Shown here piece by piece: positions 24,087-34,886 of a stretch of DNA of 64,000 nucleotides (position 1 is the first letter of the stretch; each line of letters starts with the position of its first letter). Both the position numbers and the translations under genes were made by a program. Under the pieces are notes generated by a model. It had not been told where the DNA came from, made no database searches, and saw only the letters and a program-made list of their open reading frames with translations. The stretch lies in NCBI RefSeq assembly GCF_022267515.1, contig NZ_JAKFGB010000009.1, positions 682,001-746,000 of the forward strand, read 5' to 3'. This DNA comes from Rubinisphaera margarita. Lineage in GTDB: Bacteria; Planctomycetota; Planctomycetia; Planctomycetales; Planctomycetaceae.

Positions 24087-24587
24087 ATGCTGGACACCGG
24101 ACACGCCGTGTATGTGGGGAGCTTCGATCCCTTGACGCTCGGGCATGAAGATGTGATCCGTCGCGGAGCTCATATTTTTCGCCAGCTCACAGTCGGCATC
24201 GGGATCAACCCGGACAAGAAACCGTTGTTCTCGCCCGAAGAGAGACTGCAGCTCATTCGCGATGTCGTCGCGGATCTCGATAACGTGCAGGTCGATACCT
24301 TCACAGGGCTGGCCGTTGATTTCGTCAAGCAGCATCAGGCCGCCGTGATGCTTCGCGGCGTGCGGACGCTTTCGGATATCGAAGCCGAGTTCACAATGAC
24401 CCTGGCCAACCACACGCTGGAGCCGGAGATTGAATCGGTGTTCCTGATGGCCAGCGAGCAGTACACGCATATTTCGAGTTCGCTCATCAAACAGATCGCC
24501 CAGATGGGCCGCGACTCAGCCGCGGACAAACTGGCGCAGTTTGTCCCTCCGCAGATCATCAAACCGCTGGTGGCGAAGTACTCGTAA
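24087..24587 (+). CDS. coaD: Phosphopantetheine adenylyltransferase
   Basis: The enzyme joins ATP and 4'-phosphopantetheine to dephospho-CoA, the penultimate step of coenzyme A synthesis, in the cytoplasm. The product has 166 residues, as usual. The nucleotidyltransferase motif is GSFDPLTLGHEDVI (T/HxGH), and YTHISSSLIKQIAQMG carries the ISSSxIR/K loop near the C-terminus. ATG 24087 has GAGGA 7 bases ahead; a TTG two codons earlier (24081) is less likely. It stands alone, facing away from the heat-shock cluster. Confidence 0.95.
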   Translation: MLDTGHAVYVGSFDPLTLGHEDVIRRGAHIFRQLTVGIGINPDKKPLFSPEERLQLIRDVVADLDNVQVDTFTGLAVDFVKQHQAAVMLRGVRTLSDIEAEFTMTLANHTLEPEIESVFLMASEQYTHISSSLIKQIAQMGRDSAADKLAQFVPPQIIKPLVAKYS

Positions 24588-24758
24588 AGCTGCTGTCAAA
24601 AGCCGCCGATCGCAATTCGAAACCTGTATCTTCCGGCAAGGCTGTGCTACAACGGAAAGAGGCCTGCCGCCCGCCGGGAGGTCGTCTCACAACTGAAATA
24701 TCACGCCTGTGGATTCCCGCGGTGTGCCCATCGAACGACATTCGAGGAGACTGAAATC

Positions 24759-25352
24759 ATGGTAAAGACCGCTTCGACAATGCTGCCGCTCGGAAGTCCC
24801 GCTCCCGACTTTTCCCTGCCGAATGTAGACGGCAAGACTCTGTCACTGTCCGACCTGCCGAAAGACAAACCGCTGCTGGTGATGTTTATCTGCAATCATT
24901 GTCCGTTTGTGCTGCATTTGAAGTCGGCACTGGCTGAGTTCGGCGACGAGTATCAGAAGAAGGGACTGACCATCGTCGCGATCAGCTCGAACGATGTCGA
25001 GAATTATCCGGATGACAGCCCGGAGAAGATGAAGGAAATGGCCGCAGCGAGCGGCTGGAATTTCCCGTATCTGTACGACGAATCGCAGGAAGTCGCCAAA
25101 GCGTATCAGGCGGCCTGCACACCCGACCTGTTCCTGTTCGATAAGGATCATAAGCTCGTCTATCGTGGTCAGTTCGACGACAGCCGCCCCGGCAACGGTC
25201 TGCCTGTAAACGGAGCCGATCTTCGCGCAGCCGCCGACGCCGTCCTGGCGGGCCAACCCGTTCCCGAGCAGCAGAAGCCGAGCATTGGTTGCAACATCAA
25301 ATGGAAAGACGGGGCCGCTCCGAATTACTTCACCGGACAGCCAGCTGTCTGA
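24759..25352 (+). CDS. Thioredoxin-fold (redoxin/AhpC-TSA-like) protein
   Basis: A 197-residue protein without a signal peptide. It opens like a peroxiredoxin (LGSPAPDFSLPNVDGKTLSLSDL), and the active-site region reads FICNHCPFVL with Cys45 and Cys48 as a CxxC pair. The later CTPDLFLFDKDHKLVYRG carries the cis-Pro-like TPD segment with an extra Cys. The family is known as thioredoxin-like proteins with a CNHCPFV motif; the reductase partner and substrate are not established. The ATG at 24759 has GAGGAGA ahead. The NUDIX gene starts 11 bases after the stop, so both may be cotranscribed. Confidence 0.88.
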   Translation: MVKTASTMLPLGSPAPDFSLPNVDGKTLSLSDLPKDKPLLVMFICNHCPFVLHLKSALAEFGDEYQKKGLTIVAISSNDVENYPDDSPEKMKEMAAASGWNFPYLYDESQEVAKAYQAACTPDLFLFDKDHKLVYRGQFDDSRPGNGLPVNGADLRAAADAVLAGQPVPEQQKPSIGCNIKWKDGAAPNYFTGQPAV

Positions 25353-25363
25353 AAGGTCCGTTC

Positions 25364-25909
25364 ATGACCGAAGAGCAGAGTCTGCATCGCGGCCGGTTTC
25401 TGGAGCTCGTTTCTCAAAACGGATGGGAATTCGTTCGCCGGGCAAACTGTACGACGACCGTCGCCATTCTTGCCGTGACGGAGAATGACGAGTTGCTCTT
25501 CGTAGAACAGTTTCGTCCGCCGATCGGTGCGGAAGTGCTCGAACTTCCCGCCGGTCTGGTCGGTGACGATCCCGGCCAGGGAACCGAGGAGGTCGCCATC
25601 GCAGCCAATCGGGAACTCGAAGAAGAAACCGGGTTCACGGCACGATCTCTGCACACGTTGGGAACGTTCTGTTCTTCAGCCGGACTGACCGATGAAACGA
25701 CGACAATCTGCCTCGCTGTGGGTTGTCGGCAGACTGGGCCGGGTGGGGGGATTGGCGGAGAATCGATTCGAATTCACAAAATTCCGAGAAACGAAGCTGC
25801 TTCCTGGCTGGCTGAACGCGTAAAATCGGGACAGTTGCTCGACGGCAAAGTCTGGACGGCGTTTGCTCTGGCTGAGCGTGCCGGCTTTTCTGATCTCACC
25901 GAGGACTGA
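25364..25909 (+). CDS. NUDIX hydrolase, ADP-ribose pyrophosphatase-like
   Basis: The enzyme is expected to split a nucleoside diphosphate linked to another group; ADP-ribose is the likeliest substrate, by overall layout. It has 181 residues from ATG 25364 (MTEEQSLHRGRF). The Nudix box spans about residues 64-91, with Gly64, Glu75 and REL-EEETGF as the metal-binding helix. An upstream extension to 25289 would overlap the redoxin gene and looks unlike a protein start. It follows the redoxin gene by 11 bases. Confidence 0.88.
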   Translation: MTEEQSLHRGRFLELVSQNGWEFVRRANCTTTVAILAVTENDELLFVEQFRPPIGAEVLELPAGLVGDDPGQGTEEVAIAANRELEEETGFTARSLHTLGTFCSSAGLTDETTTICLAVGCRQTGPGGGIGGESIRIHKIPRNEAASWLAERVKSGQLLDGKVWTAFALAERAGFSDLTED

Positions 25910-25995
25910 GGGGTTCTTCCTCTACCTGAGGCAACGTAGCATTTCGGATGGAACCGCAGTCTGCCTTGCGGTCCCGAGCTGACGGGAATTTATTT

Positions 25996-28944
25996 ATGGA
26001 TGTGCTGCGAAACGTTGCACGGCTTGTTCTGATCTCTGCTCTTGGGCTGAGTTTCTCATTCCCGGTCCATGCCGATCCCCGTCTCGACCAGCAGTTCCCT
26101 CCAGATTCCGGAACCGACAGCCAGGACGTTTTCGACACCTATCGCCAGAAGCTCTCGGAGATTCAGGCCGAACTGGCCGCTCTGGGGCGACCGGTTCCGT
26201 CCAGCTTGTCGCTGGCGGGCGACGGACTCGCTTTCTATCTCGATGCTCCTTACGTCGCTCAGTATCACACCAATCAGCGGCAGCAGCGGTTCGTGCTCGG
26301 TCGCATCGTGGTTCTCAATAAAACCAATCGGGAAGTGACATTCAATCCCCGGAAGATCGTTCTCGACGCCGGCGGACAGAAGATCGAGTTCCGCCCCGTT
26401 GAGGATTTCGAGGGCTACACGTCGTTCCAGCGGGAGCGACGTCATTACAGTCTTTCGGAACTTCAGGTGCCGGAGCAGCTCACCGCTCCAGCTGGTCAGG
26501 TGGCTTCCAGCTGGGTCGTCTTCAACGGGCTTCCGGCCGGGACCTCCGTTCCGCCGCTCAAGCTGTTGATTCCCATTGACGGGAAGACGCATGAATTCGA
26601 TATGAGTCTGTTCGGTCGGGCTCAACTTAAGTGGCGTCGCGAAACCATCGGGCCGCGTGATGTGCTGGCCCTGACGACGATTCACGGCGAAGTCAATCCG
26701 CTGAATCTGGCGACAATTGTCGATGACATGACCGAACTGGCTGTCGACGATGTGGCCCGGGTGATCATGCATTTTGACAAGGAAGCCGCCGCGGTTGATC
26801 CGCACCTGCTTCAATGGTTTGCGACCATGGCGGTGATGGCGGGACGCGAATCGACCAATCAGCCGCAGTTCGAGTTTCCGTCAATTCCACCGCTCATCAG
26901 CGAAGTGCATCTTTCGTCTCTGCCCGATCCCGATCACATCGTTCGGCAGGAAAGTGTCAGCGGTCCCGCTCGTTCCCACGAGGATCTGCTCGATGCCATG
27001 CTCGCCGCGACGCACGGCATTTACGAATCGATTCCGCTCAACGAACTGATTGCTGAGATCCGTTCCGGACACCGGCTCTCGCGATACGCCGCTCTGGTTC
27101 ACGGGGCGATGAGACTGCCCGCTGGTTTCTGGTCGGAGATTGCCGAGATCCTCAACACGACCGACGATCCTGCCCTGCAGCGGGCTGCATTGATCGCGTT
27201 GGGCGAGTTTCCCGATCCGCAGGCAGTCACGCTGTTGAAGCAGTCGGTCCGCAGTGCGGATAACGCCATCTCCGAAGCCGCCCTCAGCAGTCTTGGCAGT
27301 TCGCGTTTCCCGGTCCATCATCAGGCGTTGCTGGCGATGCTCAATGAGTCGCCGGAAATTCAGTCCCGCGTGATCGGCACGTTCGCGAAGTATCCTCGAC
27401 CCGAATGGTCGGACAAACTGTACGAATTCGCCCGTACTGGCAATGAAGAAACACGCATCGAATCGCTGCAGGCGCTCAATACCCTAGGGCATCCGCAGTT
27501 GCACGATCTTCTCGTCGGAATTCTCAAGAGCGACGACAAGAAGCTTCAGGCGATTGCCTTCGAAATGCTGGCCGCTCGCGAGGACGACGCCAGTCGACAG
27601 GAGTTGATTCGATTCGCCTTGAAAAGGATTGAAGCGGAGTATCCAGACCGTCAGTCGCTGCAGGCCATCGCCAAATACCGCGTGCAGGCCGCTGTGCCGA
27701 CACTGCTCGGTTATCTGGAGCAGGAAAACTCGCTGCGGGACACCCTGATTAACACGTTGGCGAAGATTGGCGACAATCGGATCGTCGAGCCCCTGCTTAC
27801 GGTTTATCCAGAACTTGAGGTGTCCGAACAGGAGGCCGTTCTCAGGGCCGTGGGCCAGATCGATCAGAACAGTCTGCTCGACTTCGCTCCGAACGCGTTG
27901 CTCAAGGAAGATCAGCATCTGACCAACGTGCTCGTGAGCCTGCTGCAGGGATCGACCGACGAACGAGCGGTCGATGTCCTCATCGCTCTGATTGAGAAAC
28001 GTCCTGAAGACAGCCCGGTCGCGACCTCGCTGATTCGTGCGCTCGGTGGATTTCTGAGTGATCGCTCACGCAGTTACCTGATCAAGGTTCGCGATTCCGA
28101 CTCGGAAGCCCGCAGTCAGATGGCTGCGGCGGCTCTGGATGCGATGTTCTCCCGCTCGCCGGTCAATCATATTTACCAGCAGGCGATGTCGACGTTGCGT
28201 CAGGGCGATGCGGCTCTGGCCGTGCTTCAGTTCTCGCTCGTACTCGATTTCGACTCCGACTTCCCTCATGCGATTCAGGGCCGGGGGCTCGCCTATCAGC
28301 ATCTCGATCAGTACGACCAGGCGCTTGCCGACTTTGAACATCTGCTTTCGATCGATCCCCGCTGGCCTTCCGCGCAGGGAACCGTGGGGCAGATCCTGAT
28401 CTCGATGTATCGCTTTGAAGATGCCCGTCCGTATTTCGATCGGGCGATTTCGCAGGATCCCAAGAAGGCTGTCTGGTATTCCTCACGCGGCCATGTGAAC
28501 TCGATGCTCGAACGCTTTCCGGATGCCGAGGCGGATTACCGTCGGGCCCTCGAACTCGATCCGGAACTTATGACCGCCATCACCGGCGTGGCACTTTCGC
28601 TGGCCATTAACGGCAAGGTCGATGAAGCGGTTGAACAGCTCAAACGCGGGCGTGTGCAGCATGGCGATGACGCGATTTTCGCCTACAATGCGGCCTGTAC
28701 TTACACTCGAGCCGCTGAGTACCTTTCGAGGCACGCCAACGCAGCCGCCGACCAGAAAATGCGAATCGATCGCCTGGTCGACTCCGCCTTCGAGGAGCTG
28801 AATCGGAGCGTCAAGCAGGGCTACATCGATGCCAACTGGACGCGGAAGGATCCCGACCTGGAACTCCTTCACGAAGACGACCGGTTCGCAGCCGTCCTCG
28901 ATGCGATGAAGAAGGCTCAGAGTGAAGCCTCCAATTCGAGATAA
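25996..28944 (+). CDS. Secreted HEAT-repeat and TPR protein
   Basis: The product (982 residues from ATG 25996) has a signal peptide, MDVLRNVARLVLISALGLSFSFPVHA. After a coiled segment comes a beta-rich region, then a long run of HEAT-like helical repeats (about residues 380-700, with hallmarks such as LQRAALIALGEFPDPQAVTLL and DKKLQAIAFEMLAARED), then TPR units (QGRGLAYQHLDQYDQALADFEHLL and similar, about 720-880). Both repeat types make protein-binding scaffolds. The protein probably acts in the periplasm as an assembly scaffold; no enzyme domain is visible. The upstream ATG at 25948 would hide the signal peptide. Confidence 0.78.
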   Translation: MDVLRNVARLVLISALGLSFSFPVHADPRLDQQFPPDSGTDSQDVFDTYRQKLSEIQAELAALGRPVPSSLSLAGDGLAFYLDAPYVAQYHTNQRQQRFVLGRIVVLNKTNREVTFNPRKIVLDAGGQKIEFRPVEDFEGYTSFQRERRHYSLSELQVPEQLTAPAGQVASSWVVFNGLPAGTSVPPLKLLIPIDGKTHEFDMSLFGRAQLKWRRETIGPRDVLALTTIHGEVNPLNLATIVDDMTELAVDDVARVIMHFDKEAAAVDPHLLQWFATMAVMAGRESTNQPQFEFPSIPPLISEVHLSSLPDPDHIVRQESVSGPARSHEDLLDAMLAATHGIYESIPLNELIAEIRSGHRLSRYAALVHGAMRLPAGFWSEIAEILNTTDDPALQRAALIALGEFPDPQAVTLLKQSVRSADNAISEAALSSLGSSRFPVHHQALLAMLNESPEIQSRVIGTFAKYPRPEWSDKLYEFARTGNEETRIESLQALNTLGHPQLHDLLVGILKSDDKKLQAIAFEMLAAREDDASRQELIRFALKRIEAEYPDRQSLQAIAKYRVQAAVPTLLGYLEQENSLRDTLINTLAKIGDNRIVEPLLTVYPELEVSEQEAVLRAVGQIDQNSLLDFAPNALLKEDQHLTNVLVSLLQGSTDERAVDVLIALIEKRPEDSPVATSLIRALGGFLSDRSRSYLIKVRDSDSEARSQMAAAALDAMFSRSPVNHIYQQAMSTLRQGDAALAVLQFSLVLDFDSDFPHAIQGRGLAYQHLDQYDQALADFEHLLSIDPRWPSAQGTVGQILISMYRFEDARPYFDRAISQDPKKAVWYSSRGHVNSMLERFPDAEADYRRALELDPELMTAITGVALSLAINGKVDEAVEQLKRGRVQHGDDAIFAYNAACTYTRAAEYLSRHANAAADQKMRIDRLVDSAFEELNRSVKQGYIDANWTRKDPDLELLHEDDRFAAVLDAMKKAQSEASNSR

Positions 28945-28973
28945 CCGGCTCCAGCCCCATTCGTGAAATCGCC

Positions 28974-29534
28974 GTGTCAGAATCAACTCCCGTCGACCAG
29001 ACACTTACGCCCCGCATTGGCATTGTTACCGTCTCTGATCGCGCCAGTCGCGGCGACTACGAGGATCTCGGCGGCCCCGCCATTCGCGATTATCTCCGCG
29101 AAGTCCTGACGACATCGTTTGAGCCGCACGCGGTTATCATTCCCGATGAGCAGTCGCTCATCCAAACCGAGCTCTCGCGACTCTCCGATGATCTCGGCTG
29201 CTGTCTGATCGTGACGACAGGCGGAACGGGACCGGCTCTCCGTGATGTGACTCCGGAAGCCACCGAAGCGGTCTGCCAGAAGCTGATGCCCGGCTTCGGC
29301 GAGCTGATGCGGAAGGTTTCGCTGGAGAAGGTGCCGACCGCGATTTTGTCGCGTCAAACGGCCGGGATTCGCGGGCAGAGTCTGATTATCAATCTGCCGG
29401 GGCAACCCAAAGCCATCCGCGAGTGTCTGGACGCTGTCTTTCCCGCTGTGCCATACTGTATCGATCTGATCGGCGGTCCGTTTCTGGAAACCGATCCTGA
29501 CCGGCTCCAGGCGTTTCGTCCGAAAAAGAAATAG
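28974..29534 (+). CDS. mog: Molybdopterin adenylyltransferase, MogA/MoaB family
   Basis: The enzyme activates molybdopterin by adenylylation before molybdate insertion in molybdenum cofactor synthesis. The 186 residues include the family motifs RIGIVTVSDRASRGDYEDLGGPAI, IVTTGGTGPALRDVTPEAT and PGFGELMR, and a late INLPGQPKAIRECL. GTG 28974 is the only sensible start, since the MSES N-terminus leads straight into the fold. It lies 29 bases after the HEAT/TPR gene. No other molybdenum cofactor gene is nearby. MogA and MoaB cannot be told apart by sight. Confidence 0.9.
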   Translation: MSESTPVDQTLTPRIGIVTVSDRASRGDYEDLGGPAIRDYLREVLTTSFEPHAVIIPDEQSLIQTELSRLSDDLGCCLIVTTGGTGPALRDVTPEATEAVCQKLMPGFGELMRKVSLEKVPTAILSRQTAGIRGQSLIINLPGQPKAIRECLDAVFPAVPYCIDLIGGPFLETDPDRLQAFRPKKK

Positions 29535-29576
29535 CCGGCCCGTTCCTCACTCCCGCTCGTGAAAGGAATGTGTTCG

Positions 29577-30422
29577 ATGCTCTCCCGTCTGTTGCGCTGC
29601 TGCCTCGTCTCGGGGATGCTCCTGTTCTCCACCACCCATTCGATTCAGGCAGCTGACCCGCTCACGCTGACCTGGGAAAAGAACATGCTCCGCATCCACA
29701 GCGAGCAGATTCCCGGTGGTTCGATTGAGATCTGGTATCTGGAAGCCTACTGCCGACCTGGTTCCACCGATCGGGAATGGCGGGAAACGGTGATTCCGCA
29801 TCAGACCGAACTGGTCTCTAGGAGTGAAGATGGTACTCAACTCACGTTGAAGTGTCGGCTGGAAGACGGCGTCGAGGTGACTCATCAGATTCGAGCAGAA
29901 GCCGATGAAATCCAGTTCGATGTGACCGCTCACAATCCGACGAAAGCCGTTTCCGCCGCCCACTGGGCTCAACCCTGCATGCGGGTGGGGGCGTTCACTG
30001 GTTGCGATCGGAAAGACGAGCCGTATGCCTACATTCAACGCAGCTTCGTTTTCCTCAATGGTCAACTCGAGCTGATGCCGACCCCCGGCTGGGCGACTGA
30101 AGCCCGCTATGTTCCCGGTCAGGTCTGGGCGGCACCCGGAGTCGATCGGGACGACGTGAATCCCCGCCCGTTGAATCCTCACGTGCCCTCGAACGGACTG
30201 ATCGGCTGCTTCAGCGGCAACGACGAGCAACTCCTCGCCATGGCGTGGGAGCCGTATCAGGAGTTGTTCCAGGGAGTCATCCGCTGTCTGCACAGCGACT
30301 TTCGCCTGGGTGGACTGCAGCCCGGAGAAACGAAATCCATTCGCGGCCGGATCTATCTGCTGCCCAACGACATCGATCAGCTGCTCACGCGGTATCGCGA
30401 AGACTTTCCCGAGCAGAACTAA
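29577..30422 (+). CDS. Secreted protein of unknown function
   Basis: The start at ATG 29577 has AGGA 9 bases ahead and gives a signal peptide MLSRLLRCCLVSGMLLFS with cleavage near SIQAA. The mature protein, about 255 residues, is Trp- and Pro-rich and beta-like (WEKNMLRIHSEQIPGGSIEIW, GWATEARYVPGQVWAAPG). No catalytic motif is recognised. Two in-frame starts upstream (29559 GTG, 29568 ATG) are possible but lack a ribosome site. It follows mog by 42 bases and precedes the small gene by 24, so a common transcript is plausible. Confidence 0.7.
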   Translation: MLSRLLRCCLVSGMLLFSTTHSIQAADPLTLTWEKNMLRIHSEQIPGGSIEIWYLEAYCRPGSTDREWRETVIPHQTELVSRSEDGTQLTLKCRLEDGVEVTHQIRAEADEIQFDVTAHNPTKAVSAAHWAQPCMRVGAFTGCDRKDEPYAYIQRSFVFLNGQLELMPTPGWATEARYVPGQVWAAPGVDRDDVNPRPLNPHVPSNGLIGCFSGNDEQLLAMAWEPYQELFQGVIRCLHSDFRLGGLQPGETKSIRGRIYLLPNDIDQLLTRYREDFPEQN

Positions 30423-30446
30423 TTTCTCTTAACACCCGGTTTCAAC

Positions 30447-30695
30447 ATGCCCCGCGATCTTCCACTCACCACCGAGAACCTTACCGCGTTCCACGAGTAC
30501 GCTCAAACCCGCGTTTCGTCAGGACGCTTCCAGACCCTGCAGGAATGTCTGACCGCGTTCAGCGAAGTCCAGGAACTGCGTCAGGCTCTGGCCGAAATCA
30601 ACGGCATGCACGAAGCCGCCGCCGGCTGCGGCTACTCCCGCGATGAAATCGCCGCCCAGTACGAAGCCCGCCTCGAAATGCTTCTACGCGAGTAG
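30447..30695 (+). CDS. Small hypothetical protein
   Basis: The 82-residue product is predicted to be helical (TTENLTAFHEYAQTRV... EALRQALAEINGMHE...), with no signal or membrane segment. The frame shows a codon-usage pattern like its neighbours and lies 24 bases after the secreted protein gene, so it is probably real and cotranscribed. No ribosome site is evident before the ATG, and no family is recognised. Confidence 0.5.
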   Translation: MPRDLPLTTENLTAFHEYAQTRVSSGRFQTLQECLTAFSEVQELRQALAEINGMHEAAAGCGYSRDEIAAQYEARLEMLLRE

Positions 30696-30723
30696 ACCCG
30701 GGCAAGGTGCCAGCGAATCCCAA

Positions 30724-30746
30724 CCCGAAACGTCAGTGAGGGCGAT
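30724..30746. repeat. CCCGAAACGTCAGTGAGG-type repeat, copy 1
   Basis: The 23-base unit is identical to the copy at 31021-31043, 274 bases downstream. Relatives lie at 44451-44474, 57827-57848 and, inverted, 57864-57885. All are intergenic. Confidence 0.7.
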
Positions 30747-30778
30747 TTCACATGCGGCCCTCGCTGCCAGCCGCGCAC

Positions 30779-30822
30779 CAAGTTCCCTCGCCCCCTGGGG
30801 GAGAGGGTTAGGGTGAGGGGGG
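30779..30822. repeat. GAGAGGGTTAGGGTGAGG-type repeat, copy 2
   Basis: It matches 11348-11394 over its outer parts, with a shorter G-run in the centre. Confidence 0.7.
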
Positions 30823-31020
30823 ATTGCGTGTGTTGTGCTTCGCAGGCCGATGCGACCCGAGTGACCTGGCCAACATCGGCACCAGGCAACCAGCGTCGCC
30901 ACTATGTCCAGACGACATCAATAGGGCAGACCCGGATCTTCGATCCGATCGGTGCGTCAAGACGCACCCTACCGGGGTCTACGGAAGTGGACTGCGTGGT
31001 TCCCGCCATTGCCTTCATCA

Positions 31021-31043
31021 CCCGAAACGTCAGTGAGGGCGAT
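31021..31043. repeat. CCCGAAACGTCAGTGAGG-type repeat, copy 2
   Basis: The 23-base unit is identical to that at 30724-30746. It is followed by GGCGGTTGAGAGCC, which is not shared. Confidence 0.7.
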
Positions 31044-31222
31044 GGCGGTTGAGAGCCAGGCTCCCGTAGTTCGAGCAATCGAGACCATTTGGAGGGTGGC
31101 CCTGATAGCTGTGTGTATGAGACGTCAAATCCCACTTCGCCCACGGCTGCGCCGCCCCGAAAGAATCTTTCGGGGCCACCCCAGTCGGGGGCCCATAAGC
31201 GTTTCAACAAAGTTGGCACATG

Positions 31223-31246
31223 CTGGGATACGCCTGACGGCTATCC
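31223..31246. repeat. Dispersed GGATACGCCTGACGGC repeat, copy 1
   Basis: At its core is a 21-base stretch that recurs as its exact reverse complement at 44371-44391. The flanking bases differ, so this is a short dispersed unit, not part of a long element. Confidence 0.65.
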
Positions 31247-31275
31247 GATCCTGCGGGGCACATTGGTCTTCAGAA

Positions 31276-32850
<1,575 letters not shown>

Positions 32851-33147
32851 GAGTCTTTGTGCAGGCTGAAAAGTGAAAAAGGAGAGTGATCGCGATGCAT
32901 CTTAAACCAATCGCGGGCAGATCGCATCCCATCGGTTCCAATCACCGGCTGGATAAAGTTTGACGGCCCTGCGGGTCGCTCCAGTCCTGCCAAGCGGAAG
33001 GGGAGATTCCGATTGCAGCCAATCTCACGGTCTTAACCGGGATGCCGGATGTAACCGAAAACAGTTCTGGAAGAGTTCGAACTGAGAGGACGGTTGTCGC
33101 GGTGAAGCACGGAAATCGAGCCGCCAGGACCGAAGGAGAGTGCAGGG

Positions 33148-34695
33148 ATGCGTAAACAGATCGCCAGCAGGATGGTTCTGGCCGGAGCTCTGGTGACACT
33201 ACCAGGGTGCCTGTCCTCACGCCCCAAGGCGATCGAGATCGAACCGATCGCACAGAAACGCTCCGCGATCCCACTCGATCAGAGTTCGCCGACGGTCGCG
33301 AAGAAGTCGCCGACGGAATCAAGCCCTCTGGATTCCGAATCGGATGCGCGAGAACGGATTACGCTCACAGCTGGTGAAGTTCCCGTTCTCGAGGATGATC
33401 GGCTCAAACTCGAAGTCCCTCTCGAACTCGACGATGACGGTCTGGACGCAGCGGATCCGGTTTACTGCCGGCCTTCGGGCGGGCTGATTTCTCTGGCCGA
33501 ACTCGAAACGATTGCTCTGGGCAACAACCCGACGCTGAAACAGGCGGAATCGTCGATCGTCAGAGCCCGTGGCATCCGTTCGCAGGTCCGCCGTCCCGCC
33601 AACCCTACGGTTGGTTACTTCGCCAGCCAGCTCGCCGATGAGGGGACTGACCAGCACGGCGTTTTTTGGGAACAGCAGATTGTTCGTGGGAATAAACTGG
33701 CTCTGAACGATCAAGTGCTCAGCCAGACGACCGACTATCAGATCTGGGAACTCGAAGCCCAGAGACTGCGTGTGCTGACAGATGTGCGGATTCTTTACTT
33801 CGAAGCCGTGGCGGCTCAGCAGCGACAGGAAGCCACCGACGAATTCGTCGCCGTGATGAGCCAGGCGGCCGACATCTCCAAACAGCGTGTCGACGCACTG
33901 GAAGATTCCCGGATCGATCTGCTCCAGACGCGAATTCAGCTCAACGAGGTTGAGTTGCTTCAGCGACAGGCGGGTATCGCCTTCGTCGGCGCCTGGGAAG
34001 AACTGGTCGCTCTGGTTGGCGTGCAGTGCCTGGAACCGGGCCCCCTCGCACCCGTTCAGACTGCCGACGCAGTCTGTGTCGACTGGTGCCATCTGTACGA
34101 TTCGATCCAGGCGAACAGCCCGGAACTGGCGGCCGGCATACAGAAGGTTTCACGGGCTCGCGCCTTGCTGAGTCGGCAGGAAGTGCAGGCGATACCGAAC
34201 CTGACGCTGGAACTCGGTGCTGGTTACGACAACGCCACCGACTCCGGTCTGATTAACCTGCAGGTGGGGGGACCGCTGCCGATCTACAACCGGAACCAGG
34301 GGAATGTGACGGCCGCTTATGCCGAGTTCTGCCGGGCTACGCATGAAGTCGCCCGGATTCGAGCCGATATCCGGGCCCGACTGGCCCGCGTGTCGCAGAA
34401 GTACGATTCGGCTCGCGTGACAGTCGCCAAGTATGAGGGTGAAATCCTGCCTCAGGCTGCTGAAGCTCTCGAACTGGCCAACTCAGCCTATGAACTGGGA
34501 GAGACCGACTTCCTGCAGCTGCTCGTCATTCGCCGGACCTACTTCGAAGCCAAATTGCAGGCGATCGCCGCTCGCAAGGAACTGGCCCAGGCGCAGGCAC
34601 AGCTGGACGGATTGCTGCTGACGGGTGCTCTGACGGCTCCCGGAACCGTCGACGATGGCGACGAACTCCGCGGGCAGACATTGAGCGGTGAGTAA
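33148..34695 (+). CDS. TolC-family outer membrane efflux lipoprotein
   Basis: The 515-residue protein carries a lipobox ending at Cys21 (LVTLPGC) and a long low-complexity, Pro/Ser-rich linker before the TolC fold starts near residue 115 (LISLAELETIALGNNPTLKQAESSI). The body is mostly coiled-coil helices, with the inner repeat LYFEAVAAQQRQEATDEF and a second half that starts near LSRQEVQAIPNLTLELGAGY. It resembles CusC-type lipidated outer-membrane factors. No adaptor or inner-membrane pump gene is adjacent; the RND gene at 12-15 kb is the only pump in the window. ATG 33148 has GGAG 10 bases upstream. A stable hairpin follows. Confidence 0.85.
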   Translation: MRKQIASRMVLAGALVTLPGCLSSRPKAIEIEPIAQKRSAIPLDQSSPTVAKKSPTESSPLDSESDARERITLTAGEVPVLEDDRLKLEVPLELDDDGLDAADPVYCRPSGGLISLAELETIALGNNPTLKQAESSIVRARGIRSQVRRPANPTVGYFASQLADEGTDQHGVFWEQQIVRGNKLALNDQVLSQTTDYQIWELEAQRLRVLTDVRILYFEAVAAQQRQEATDEFVAVMSQAADISKQRVDALEDSRIDLLQTRIQLNEVELLQRQAGIAFVGAWEELVALVGVQCLEPGPLAPVQTADAVCVDWCHLYDSIQANSPELAAGIQKVSRARALLSRQEVQAIPNLTLELGAGYDNATDSGLINLQVGGPLPIYNRNQGNVTAAYAEFCRATHEVARIRADIRARLARVSQKYDSARVTVAKYEGEILPQAAEALELANSAYELGETDFLQLLVIRRTYFEAKLQAIAARKELAQAQAQLDGLLLTGALTAPGTVDDGDELRGQTLSGE

Positions 34696-34706
34696 CCTGA
34701 ACGAGC

Positions 34707-34733
34707 GACCCGGCCACGAGGCGGGGCCGGGTC
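34707..34733 (+). terminator. GC-rich hairpin after the TolC-like gene
   Basis: GACCCGGCC (34707-34715) and GGCCGGGTC (34725-34733) form a perfect 9-base stem with a 9-base loop. No T-run follows, so termination is plausible but not clear. Confidence 0.45.
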
Positions 34734-34886
34734 ACGTCTGCGAATCACTGCCGAGAATAGGCTTCGGACCGGCTTTTCCGGAGACGGGGTCTTGAAGTTG
34801 TGACCGGGTGTCGGCACAATTCCAGCAGAACGGGCACGCCCACTGCTTCCATCGACGGGGAGATTGACTGCCCGAAGGGACTCCCC

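Larger units (their letters stand above)
30696..31275. other. Repeat-rich intergenic spacer
   Basis: This 580-base region holds no credible gene. From left to right it has two copies of a CCCGAAACGTCAGTGAGGGC repeat (30724-30746, 31021-31043), a GAGAGGGTTAGGGTGAGG repeat (30779-30822), a GGTGCGTCAAGACGCACC hairpin (30949-30968), a CCCCGAAAGAATCTTTCGGGG hairpin (31156-31176), and a 24-base repeat shared with 44371. It sits between the small gene and the 3' end of convergent purH. Confidence 0.65.

Noticed and set aside
30813..31052. Frames in the spacer upstream of purH
   Set aside because: They consist of repeats and hairpins, with no conserved codon usage.
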